From the NCBI RefSeq assembly GCF_000518665.1, contig NZ_JAEA01000002.1:62001-126000 (forward strand): a stretch of DNA of 64,000 nt. Reading direction: 5' to 3'. Within the stretch, counting starts at the first letter, position 1; each line of letters opens with the position of its first letter. The notes beneath the pieces were generated by a model, which searched no databases, was not told the DNA's origin, and saw only the letters and a program-made list of their open reading frames with translations. This document shows positions 26,769-35,108 of this stretch, piece after piece. The DNA is from Microvirga flocculans ATCC BAA-817. GTDB taxonomy: Bacteria; Pseudomonadota; Alphaproteobacteria; Rhizobiales; Beijerinckiaceae. A program made the position numbers and the translations under genes.

Positions 26769-27490
26769 CAGGAAGCCCTCCGCATGCCACGCATCGAGTG
26801 CGTCTCGGCGCGCTGGAAAAGATAGGTCGAGACCCAGGTGATCAGCAGGTAAAGCACCGCCGCCGTGATGTAGAAGTCGAACGGACGGCGCGTGGAGCCT
26901 GCCGCGATATGCGACTGGCGCAGGAGCTCGACGAGGCCCGTGACGGAGATCAGCGCGGATTCCTTCAGGACGAGCTGCCAGGTGTTGCCGAGGCCCGGGA
27001 TGGCGTAGCGCAGAACCTGCGGCGCGATGATGCGGCGGAACATCAGCCAGCGATGCATGCCGACCGAGCGCGCCGCCTCGATCTCGCCGCGGCTGACGAC
27101 CTGATAGGCGCCGCGGAAGACCTCGGCCTGATAGGCGCCCGACACGATGCCGATGGCCATGGCGCCCGTGGCGAAGGCCGGCACGCCGATGAAGCCGTCA
27201 GCCCCGAAGAGGCTGCCGATGGCGCCGAGCGCCGCGCTGCCGCCGAAATAGAACAGGTAGATCACGAGGAGATCGGGGATGCCGCGAAGAACGGTCGTGT
27301 AGCCATCCGCGAGGCCGCGGATGATCGCATTCCCGCCTATCTTGCCCCAGGCGACCAGGGTGCCGACGATGGAGCCCGCAAGAAAGCCGCAGAGAGCGAC
27401 TGCAATGGTCATGCCCGCCGCGGTGAGAAGAGACCATCCCCATCCGTTGGGCCCGAACCCGACGAGCTCGAAATAGCTCAGTTGTTGCAC
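26768..27490 (-). CDS. Polar amino-acid ABC transporter permease (HisQ type)
   Basis: This 240-residue membrane protein has the TTVLRGIPDLLVIYLFYFGG motif region and the EAA loop EIEAARSVGMHRWLMFRRIIAPQVLRYAIPG, with about five helices. The N-terminus (ELVGFGPNGWGWSLLTAAGMT) is typical of HisQ. It forms the heterodimeric channel with the HisM-type partner. A 124-bp gap with a small GCCGCT/AGCGGC hairpin separates it from the binding-protein gene. Confidence 0.92.
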   Translation of the reverse strand: MQQLSYFELVGFGPNGWGWSLLTAAGMTIAVALCGFLAGSIVGTLVAWGKIGGNAIIRGLADGYTTVLRGIPDLLVIYLFYFGGSAALGAIGSLFGADGFIGVPAFATGAMAIGIVSGAYQAEVFRGAYQVVSRGEIEAARSVGMHRWLMFRRIIAPQVLRYAIPGLGNTWQLVLKESALISVTGLVELLRQSHIAAGSTRRPFDFYITAAVLYLLITWVSTYLFQRAETHSMRGMRRAS

Positions 27491-27614
27491 GCTTTATCTT
27501 TCCTGAATGGGCTCATCCCCTGCAAACCGAGGGTGGAGCCGCCTTCCGTCATTATCCGATGCCGCTGGAGCGGCCCGCCCGGCCCAGGCAGGACCGGGAC
27601 GGGGCCGTTCCGTC

Positions 27615-28460
27615 TCAGCCTTGCGGCGTCATGTCGATCTTGAACCATTTCTGCGTGAGCTTCTGAACGGTTCCGTCGTCGATGGCCGACTGAATGGCCT
27701 TGTCGAACATGGCCTTCAGCTCGGTATCCTCCTTACGCAGGCCAACAGCCACGCCGCGGCCGAGCACATCGCCGCTCACCGCGCCGCCGGCGATGACCAT
27801 ATCCTTGAACTCGGGCTTCTCGGTCGAGGCCTTGAGGGACGAGTGCGCCGCAAAGATCGCATCGAGGCGACCGGCCGCGAGGTCCAGGTCGTGTTGCTCC
27901 GTGGTCTTGTATTCACGGATGGTCACCGTGTCCTTGAGGTACTTTTCAAGGAACTGCGCATTGACGGTCGAGCCCTGGGTGCCGACGGTCTTGCCTTTCA
28001 GCAGGGGCTTCCATTCCTCGATCATGGCCTTCGCGGCGGCGGGATCCTTGTCGAGGCTAAGCCGCTTGCCTTCGCCGGCAAGCTTCTCGAGGGGAGATCC
28101 CTTCAGCACGCCCCATCCATGCGGGCCGGAGGCATAGGGGCGCGAGAAGTTGATCGTCTCGAGACGCTTATCCGTGATGTTCATGCCCGCCATGATGGCA
28201 TCGTACTTCTTGGCCTGGAGAGCCGGGATGATGCCGTCCCAATCTTGCGAAATGATCTCGCATTTCACCTTCATGCGGGCGCAGAGGTCGTTGGCGAGGT
28301 CGATCTCGAAACCCTCGAGCTTGCCGCCCGCGCCGGTGAAGTTCCACGGGGCATAGGCGCCCTCGGTCGCGATCTTGACGGTCTTTTCCTGCGCCGTCGC
28401 CGCGCCCATGGCGAGAGCGGAGGCGAGCAGGCCCAAACCCAATGCCTTGAATACTTTCAT
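27615..28460 (-). CDS. Periplasmic polar amino-acid binding protein 1
   Basis: This 281-residue precursor has a signal peptide (1-23, ending ATAQ) and the SBP_bac_3 pattern [56 protein letters not shown]. It belongs to the HisJ/ArgT/lysine-arginine-ornithine-binding group and delivers its ligand to the adjacent HisQMP-like complex. A very similar binding protein is encoded 219 bp upstream. The two differ mainly in the second half, which includes part of the ligand cleft, so different specificities are likely. Confidence 0.9.
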   Translation of the reverse strand: MKVFKALGLGLLASALAMGAATAQEKTVKIATEGAYAPWNFTGAGGKLEGFEIDLANDLCARMKVKCEIISQDWDGIIPALQAKKYDAIMAGMNITDKRLETINFSRPYASGPHGWGVLKGSPLEKLAGEGKRLSLDKDPAAAKAMIEEWKPLLKGKTVGTQGSTVNAQFLEKYLKDTVTIREYKTTEQHDLDLAAGRLDAIFAAHSSLKASTEKPEFKDMVIAGGAVSGDVLGRGVAVGLRKEDTELKAMFDKAIQSAIDDGTVQKLTQKWFKIDMTPQG

Positions 28461-28632
28461 CGTCGTTCCCTCGGTCAGTTTCGACTGAACCTTTTTGTCG
28501 GACGGGGCTGTAACGGCCCTTCATTCCATTCTCGGAAGCTAACAGTCAAAAGCCAAGCCGGCGCAAGTCCTAAACGTGCCGAATCAAGCGGTTAAGCTGG
28601 TGATTTCGGTCGCAGGCGAGCGGAATCGATAC

Positions 28633-28661
28633 AAAAAAAGGCGCGGCCTTGGCCGCGCCTT
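28633..28661 (-). terminator. Rho-independent terminator after binding protein 2
   Basis: Read on the minus strand, AAGGCGCGGCC and GGCCGCGCCTT pair tightly and a run of seven U follows. It separates the two binding-protein genes into different transcripts or attenuates between them. Confidence 0.85.
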
Positions 28662-28679
28662 GAGAAGACATAAGGGCGA

Positions 28680-29651
<972 letters not shown>

Positions 29652-29653
<2 letters not shown>

Positions 29654-30350
29654 ACACAACCCGCAATCGGATCTCACCGAGGCCCTCGATGGCCCCCACC
29701 ATGGTCTGACCTTGCGTCACGGCCCCCACGCCTTCGGGGGTTCCGGAGAAGATCACGTCGCCCGGCGCGAGCTCGAAATACGAGGACAGGTATGCGATCT
29801 GCTCGGCGACCGACCAGATCATGTCCGACAGATCCGCCTTCTGCCTGAGTGTGCCATCCACGGACAGGGAGATGGCTCCCTTGGCCGGATGGCCGACCGC
29901 GGATGCGGGATGGATGGGTCCGACCGGGCCCGAAAAATCGGCGGCTTTGCCCAGCTCCCAGGGGCGGCGAAGCTGCTTGGCCTCGTCCTGCAGGTCGCGG
30001 CGGGTCATGTCGAGGCCGACCGCATAGCCGTAGACGTGCTCGAGAGCCTGCTCGACGGGGATGTCGCGCCCGCCCTTGGCGAGGGCCACGACCATCTCGA
30101 TCTCGAAGTGATAATTGCCGGTCTTGGGCGGGTAGGGATGGTCGACCGTCGTACCTTCCGCGACAGGTTGCAGGGCGTCCGCCGGTTTCATGAAGAAGAA
30201 GGGCGGCTCGCGGGTCGGGTCGCCACCCATTTCGCGGGCGTGCGCGGCATAGTTGCGGCCGACGCAATAGACCCGGCGGACCGGGAACAGATCGCCGGTT
30301 CCGGCGACGGGAAGAGCAGGAATCGAGGGCGCAGGAATGACGTAGGCCAT
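29652..30350 (-). CDS. Fumarylacetoacetate hydrolase-family protein (acylpyruvate hydrolase type)
   Basis: This 232-residue protein has the FAH fold signature: VYCVGRNYAAHAREMG, PFFFMKPADAL, the metal-binding FEIEMVVAL (two Glu) and DMTRRDLQDEAK, ending with PGDVIFSGTPEGVGAV. Short single-domain members hydrolyse acylpyruvates or fumarylpyruvate in aromatic-ring degradation or act as oxaloacetate decarboxylases. It is a cytoplasmic, metal-dependent enzyme. No aromatic pathway genes are adjacent, so the substrate is open. It is transcribed alone. Confidence 0.87.
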
Positions 30351-30441
30351 GGGGACTCGCGAGGTGAGAAGTGCAGTGCCCCTTCCTACACCGTGCCGCT
30401 CGCATCACAAGCCGGGAAACCGTTTTCCCACTCGTCGCCGA

Positions 30442-31398
30442 TCATGCGCGGTCGTTCGGTGGGGGATGCCGCCGCCGCTTCGGGAAGAACCTTTTCCGGG
30501 GATGGCGGATGCGGGCGAGGGAGAGCATGCCCATGCCGCCGACGCTGCCGTCGAGCCTCAGGCCGCGCAGCTCGGCCGTGAGCAGGAAGCCCGTTTCGTC
30601 CCGGTCGATGGTGAAGAGGTGGTAGCCTGCCGTGTGGGTCAGGGTTCCGCCCCGGGCGGAGGCGGAGGGCGCGCCGATCACGGGGATCGGGCCGCGCGGC
30701 CCGTCCAGGTGAGCCAGCGAGCCCACATGGTTGTGCCCGTGAAGGACGAGCTCTGCGCCGGCCCGGCCGAGCATGGCCTCGAACCGGTGCGCATCGGTGA
30801 GATTGCGGCCCGCTTCGGCCCCGCCGACATGGGGCGGGTGATGAATGAGCACGACACGGAAGCATTCAGGGTCGCGCCCGAGTTGCGTGAGGATTTCCTC
30901 GGCGGCCTTCATCTGCGTGCTCCCCACCCGTCCGGAGGCCACGAAAGGCAGGGTCGGGATCGCCGAGGAAAGGCCGATGATGGCGGTGGACCCGTAGCGG
31001 CGCAGATAGGGGAAGATGCCTTCGCGGCCGTCGTCGCCCCGCGTCCAGGGAGCGACCTCCTTCAACAGGCCTTCGAGCGAGCCGCGGACATAGGCGTCGT
31101 GATTGCCCGGCACGAAGGTGACGCGCGACGGATCCCCCAGGCCTTCGAGAAAGACCCGCGAGGTCTTCCATTCGTCGGGCAGGCCGATGTTACAGGTGTC
31201 GCCGGTGCAGGCGATGTGGTCGGGCTTTTGCGCGTGGATGTCGGCCACCAGCTCGGCCAGGAGTTCCATATCGTGCAGGTCGTGGCGGCTGCGGTGCCAG
31301 TTGTACCAGCCGGTCAGGCGCTTGCTCAGAAGCTGCTTCAGGCGCGGCCGGGGCAGGGGACCCACATGGGGGTCGGTCAGGTGAGCGATACGGAACAT
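30442..31398 (-). CDS. Calcineurin-like metallophosphoesterase
   Basis: This 318-residue protein has all five metal-binding blocks: HLTDPHVG at the N-terminus, CTGDTCNIG, VPGNHDAY, LIHHPPHV and LHGHNHVGS. The pattern resembles CpdA-type class III cyclic-nucleotide phosphodiesterases, but a substrate cannot be assigned. The C-terminal 40 residues are basic (RHPRKRFFPKRRRH). No signal peptide is seen. It is transcribed divergently from nothing obvious and lies downstream of a minus-strand orphan gene and its terminator. Confidence 0.87.
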   Translation of the reverse strand: MFRIAHLTDPHVGPLPRPRLKQLLSKRLTGWYNWHRSRHDLHDMELLAELVADIHAQKPDHIACTGDTCNIGLPDEWKTSRVFLEGLGDPSRVTFVPGNHDAYVRGSLEGLLKEVAPWTRGDDGREGIFPYLRRYGSTAIIGLSSAIPTLPFVASGRVGSTQMKAAEEILTQLGRDPECFRVVLIHHPPHVGGAEAGRNLTDAHRFEAMLGRAGAELVLHGHNHVGSLAHLDGPRGPIPVIGAPSASARGGTLTHTAGYHLFTIDRDETGFLLTAELRGLRLDGSVGGMGMLSLARIRHPRKRFFPKRRRHPPPNDRA

Positions 31399-31523
31399 GG
31401 CGGCCGGCTCGATGCGAAAGGACAGGAGAGTTCGCGCGGGCGGCGTGCTCCGTCAAGCGCCGCCTGTGAAGTGACCGGCAGCCGGGACGACGGCGCGGGA
31501 TATCATGGCGCTTCGCCGGTCGG

Positions 31524-31557
31524 GAAAAACAAAGCGAGCGCGATGCGATCGCGCTCG
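31524..31557 (-). terminator. Rho-independent terminator of the 39-residue orphan gene
   Basis: Perfect 10-bp arms CGAGCGCGAT and ATCGCGCTCG around GCG are followed on the minus strand by CTTTGTTTTT. It lies 66 bp after the stop codon at 31623 and upstream of the metallophosphoesterase start. Confidence 0.8.
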
Positions 31558-31622
31558 GGAAATCGGATCAGGACGTTCCGGCAGACCTTTGCGGGACCGC
31601 CTTGCCGGAGTAGGCAACCGGC

Positions 31623-31742
31623 TCAGTACTGCGCGCCCGGGATCAGGGTCGAGTAGATCGTGCGGTCTTCCAGGTTCAGGGCCGGGGACCACGAGAAGCG
31701 GGCGGAACGGTTCAGGCGGGACAGGATCAGAGAAAGAAACAT
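31623..31742 (-). CDS. Orphan small protein, 39 residues
   Basis: The frame encodes a 39-residue peptide beginning MFLSLILSRLNRSARFSWSP and containing LNLEDRTIYSTL. The ATG at 31742 has AAAGG seven bases upstream, and a strong terminator follows the stop codon at 31524-31557, so it forms a complete single-gene transcription unit. The N-terminus is hydrophobic with interspersed arginines, which could make a membrane-binding helix; the rest is polar. It does not resemble DUF1127 or any family I know. An alternative is that the transcript is a small RNA and the frame is incidental. Confidence 0.5.
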   Translation of the reverse strand: MFLSLILSRLNRSARFSWSPALNLEDRTIYSTLIPGAQY

Positions 31743-31875
31743 CGGAGCACCTTTGGTTGCCGGTGTCTTAGACCTTCGTATAATGCAGGTCACGCGCCAA
31801 ATTGCGACGGCTGCCATGCGCCCGATGAATGGCTACGTTCATCAACCGGTAATGTTGCTGTGCTTTCATCGTGCA

Positions 31876-32358
31876 ATGTCCGACTCTCTGCCTCAGCGGA
31901 AAGCGTCGCGCCTCCTCTCCAGGGTGCTGCACACCTACTGGCGCTTCTCCCGGGGCATGACGCTCGGCGTACGGGCCGTCGTGCTCGATGGGCAGAACCG
32001 TGTCTTCCTCATCCGCCACACCTATGTCTCCGGCTGGCATCTGCCGGGCGGCGGCGTCGAGACCGGCGAGACGGCCCTGGAAGCCCTCGAGCGCGAATTG
32101 CGGGAAGAAGCCTGCATCGCCATGGACGAGCCGCCCGCTCTGGCCGGGGTCTTCTTCAATCGCCGCGCCTCCCGGCGCGATCACGTGCTGGTTTACCTCA
32201 TCCGGCGCTTCACGGTGCTGGCGGTGAAAAAGCCGGACCGGGAGATTGCCGAAGCAGGGTTCTTCCCGCTCGACCGGCTGCCGGAGGGGACCACCGCAGC
32301 CACCCGCAACCGCCTCGCCGAAATCCTCGAAGGGCGGGTTCCTTCGCCGGACTGGTAA
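31876..32358 (+). CDS. NUDIX hydrolase
   Basis: The protein has 160 residues from the ATG at 31876. The NUDIX box GGGVETGETALEALERELRE followed by EAC (about residues 58-81) has the catalytic REL-x-EE, with Ala-Cys where most members have a Gly, a small deviation. VRAVVLDGQNRVFLIRHTY precedes it. Members hydrolyse nucleoside diphosphates linked to other groups; the substrate is unknown. No clear ribosome binding site precedes the start, and an in-frame ATG 27 bp upstream is possible. It is followed by a GNAT gene. Confidence 0.8.
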   Translation: MSDSLPQRKASRLLSRVLHTYWRFSRGMTLGVRAVVLDGQNRVFLIRHTYVSGWHLPGGGVETGETALEALERELREEACIAMDEPPALAGVFFNRRASRRDHVLVYLIRRFTVLAVKKPDREIAEAGFFPLDRLPEGTTAATRNRLAEILEGRVPSPDW

Positions 32359-32510
32359 GAGAGGGTTTGCGCCGCGTTCCCGACACTGCTATGGCCAAGG
32401 CAAGACGAGGAAACGCCGAGCCCCATGAGCATCATCCGGACCCTGCGACGACGACACGGCTGACACGCATCCAGCCCTTTCTGTCTTTTCGTCTTTCGCC
32501 GAGTCCGTTC

Positions 32511-33020
32511 ATGACCGAGCTGTCCCTCCTTATCCGCACCGAGCAACCCATCGATTCCGAGGCCATCGAGCGCCTGCACGAGCGCGCCTTCGGCCCCGGC
32601 CGCTTCGCCCGCACGGCCTCGCGCTTGCGGGAAGGGGTGCCGCATCTTCGCGACCTGTCCTTCACGGCCCTGGTCGGCACCCTGCTCGTCGGGTCCGTTC
32701 GCCTGACGCCGGTCATGGCGGGGGAGGAGGCGGCCCTGATGCTGGGACCGCTGACGGTCGAGCCCGCTTTCGAGAACCGCGGCATCGGCGCCGCCCTCAT
32801 GCGCCGGTCGCTCGAGGCCGCCAAGGCGAAGGGGCACACCCTGGTTCTGCTCGTGGGGGACGAGCCCTATTACAGTCGCTTCGGCTTCAAACGCATTCCG
32901 CCCCAGCACCTGCAGCTTCCCGGCCCGGTGAACCCTGCCCGCTTCCTGGCGCTTGAACTCGAGGAAGGGGCGCTCGCCCGCGCCAAGGGAATGGTGAGCC
33001 AGTTTCCCGTCTCCGCGTGA
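32511..33020 (+). CDS. GNAT-family N-acetyltransferase
   Basis: This 169-residue protein starts at the ATG at 32511. The acetyl-CoA-binding motif A is VEPAFENRGIGAALMRRSLE and motif B includes LLVGDEPYYSRFGFKRI, the arrangement of the YhbS-type subgroup. The acceptor, a small molecule or a protein N-terminus, is unknown. Its stop codon directly abuts the stop of the converging minus-strand gene (no gap), so the two transcripts must overlap. Confidence 0.87.
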   Translation: MTELSLLIRTEQPIDSEAIERLHERAFGPGRFARTASRLREGVPHLRDLSFTALVGTLLVGSVRLTPVMAGEEAALMLGPLTVEPAFENRGIGAALMRRSLEAAKAKGHTLVLLVGDEPYYSRFGFKRIPPQHLQLPGPVNPARFLALELEEGALARAKGMVSQFPVSA

Positions 33021-35093
33021 TCACGCGCGGCGGCGGCCCTCGATCAGCCAAGCGGCCAGGGTCGAGCCGATCAGCAGCACGAGCCCCACGAACCCAAGCG
33101 CCATGGGAAACACCGAGACGCCACGGACGATGGCGCTGTCGCTCGGCTTGATCCCGATCCAGTCGCTGCCGGAAAAGCGCGTGCCGGAATGCACCGCGAG
33201 GATGCGCGGCACCGTGATGGTCTGGTCGCCTTCCGTCGCGACCCGGCGGACCGATCCGCCCGTCGCCTCCGCGATGGGCGCCAGCGCTTGCGTGTTGCTG
33301 AACACGTCCGTCAGCTCGCGCGGATTGGGCGGGCCGATGCTGACGAAGGCGATGAGGTCTCCCGACCGTATCGTATAGAGGCCGAGTTCGCGGCTTCCCA
33401 CCTCGGCCGTGAACAGGCCAGGGCGCGTCTCGGTGAGAAGCGCGCTGCTCTCCGCGCCGCTCGGCGCGGTGACGGTCACGGGATCGGCGGTATCCTGCAT
33501 GGTCTGGCGCTCGATGCGGATATTGCGCCCCAGCGCGCTCGCGCGCAGGGCTTCCTCCTCCAGCGCCGGCTCCTTCATGAGCCAATGGGCGAGGCGGCGC
33601 AGCAGATCGAGATGCGGGCCGCCGTCCTGATAGCCGCGCGCCCAGAGCCAGGCATGGTCGGAGAGCAGAAGCGCCACGCGGCCCTTGTCCTCCCGGCGCA
33701 GCACGAGAAGCGGCAGGTCGTTGGCTCCCGACATGAGCGTCGCGCCCGACTGCACCTGTGAGCCGATGATGCGCAGCCACTCGCCCCAGGCGGGCGGAGA
33801 GGTCTCCGAGCCTGGCAGGTCGCGGGTCACGGGATGGCGTTCGCCGGTGCCGGTGATCTGCGCCTTGTAGGGCTGCTCGACGATGCTGCCCGTGGGCTGG
33901 CCCGGGATGATCGGCGAAAGCCTCGTCTGCGCGAGGCTGCCGTAGCTCGCAAATTCCGGTCCCGCCGCCACGAGGATCGCACCGCCCTCGCGCACGTAGC
34001 GCACGATGTTCTCGAAATAGCTCGACGGCAGGATGCTCTGGTTCGCGTAGCGGTCGAAGATGATCAGGTCGAAATCCTTGATCTTCTGCTGGAACAGCTC
34101 GCGAGTCGGGAAGGCGATGAGCGACAATTCGTTGATCGGCGTTCCGTCCTGCTTCTCCGGCGGACGCAGGATGGTGAAGTGGACGAGGTCCACATTGGCG
34201 TCGGACTTGAGGAGATTGCGCCATGTCCGCTCGCCCGCATGCGGCTCGCCCGACACCAGCAGCACGCGCAGCTTTTCGCGGATCCCCTCGATGGGAAGCA
34301 CGGCCCGGTTGTTGGCCTGGGTCAGTTCGCCGGGCAGTCCTTCCACTTCGAGCTCCACCACGTTGGTGCCGCCGTGCTCGATGCGTACCTGGAGCGAGAA
34401 GGGCGTCCCGGCGGGCACCTGCTGACGGGTGAGGACCTGCCCGTCCCGGCGCACCGTGACGAGGGCCGACCCCGTGCCGCCGCGCTCCATCACCTCGGCG
34501 CGGACGGTCTGGTCCTTGCCGACGATGCCGAAGCGCGGGGCCTCCAAAAGCTTGATCTGCCGGTCGCGCTCGTCCGGGCGGCCGGTGATGAGAGCGTGGA
34601 GGGGCGCCTTGAAGCCGAGCCCTTCCACCGAGGGCGGGATGTCGTGAACGACCCCGTCGGTGACGAAGACGACGCCCGCCAGCCGATCGGGCGGCACGTC
34701 GGCAAGTCCGTTGGATAGCGCGGCGAACAGCCGTGTTCCGTCGTCGCCGTTGCCGTCATCCGCTTCGATGAAGCGCGGGTCGATATCCGCGAGCGAACCG
34801 AAGCGGCGTTCCAGCTCGGCGCGCACCTGATCCGTCATGGAAGCGCGGTCGCCGAGGGTCTGCGAGGTCGAGCGGTCGATGATGACCGCGACGATGTCCT
34901 TCACCTTCTCCCGGTCCTCCTGCACCAGGGCGGGATTGGCGAGCGCCAGCAGCACGAGGCCGAGAGCAAGGGCGCGCAGGACCGCGACGGGGCCGCGGGA
35001 GACGAGCGCCAGGATCGCGAGAAGCGCCGTGGCCGCGCCGAGAGCCCAGAGGGCGTAGAGGGGGATGAGCGGTGAGAACTGGATGGATAACAC
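33021..35093 (-). CDS. Membrane protein with VWA/glutamine-amidotransferase-like region (MoxR cluster)
   Basis: This 690-residue protein has two N-terminal membrane helices (about 8-30 and 38-58), a large periplasmic part and a C-terminal helix (about 665-685) followed by EGRRRA. The part after the second helix (DIVAVIIDRSTSQTLGD, GVVFVTDGVVHDIPPS) resembles a von Willebrand A fold with the Asp-x-Ser-x-Ser metal site. Residues about 280-420 (LRVLLVSGEPHAGERTWR, VREGGAILVAAGPEF) resemble a class I amidotransferase-like fold without an evident catalytic Cys. It is the last gene of MoxR-DUF58-DUF4159. The cluster is linked to envelope stress or protein maturation; the exact role is unknown. Confidence 0.8.
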   Translation of the reverse strand: MLSIQFSPLIPLYALWALGAATALLAILALVSRGPVAVLRALALGLVLLALANPALVQEDREKVKDIVAVIIDRSTSQTLGDRASMTDQVRAELERRFGSLADIDPRFIEADDGNGDDGTRLFAALSNGLADVPPDRLAGVVFVTDGVVHDIPPSVEGLGFKAPLHALITGRPDERDRQIKLLEAPRFGIVGKDQTVRAEVMERGGTGSALVTVRRDGQVLTRQQVPAGTPFSLQVRIEHGGTNVVELEVEGLPGELTQANNRAVLPIEGIREKLRVLLVSGEPHAGERTWRNLLKSDANVDLVHFTILRPPEKQDGTPINELSLIAFPTRELFQQKIKDFDLIIFDRYANQSILPSSYFENIVRYVREGGAILVAAGPEFASYGSLAQTRLSPIIPGQPTGSIVEQPYKAQITGTGERHPVTRDLPGSETSPPAWGEWLRIIGSQVQSGATLMSGANDLPLLVLRREDKGRVALLLSDHAWLWARGYQDGGPHLDLLRRLAHWLMKEPALEEEALRASALGRNIRIERQTMQDTADPVTVTAPSGAESSALLTETRPGLFTAEVGSRELGLYTIRSGDLIAFVSIGPPNPRELTDVFSNTQALAPIAEATGGSVRRVATEGDQTITVPRILAVHSGTRFSGSDWIGIKPSDSAIVRGVSVFPMALGFVGLVLLIGSTLAAWLIEGRRRA

Positions 35094-35108
35094 GGACGAT
35101 CTCCCGCC

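Noticed and set aside
32391-32510. N-terminal extension of the GNAT protein from an ATG at 32391
   Set aside because: The extra residues are basic and proline-rich without family match, and the ATG at 32511 gives a normal GNAT length.
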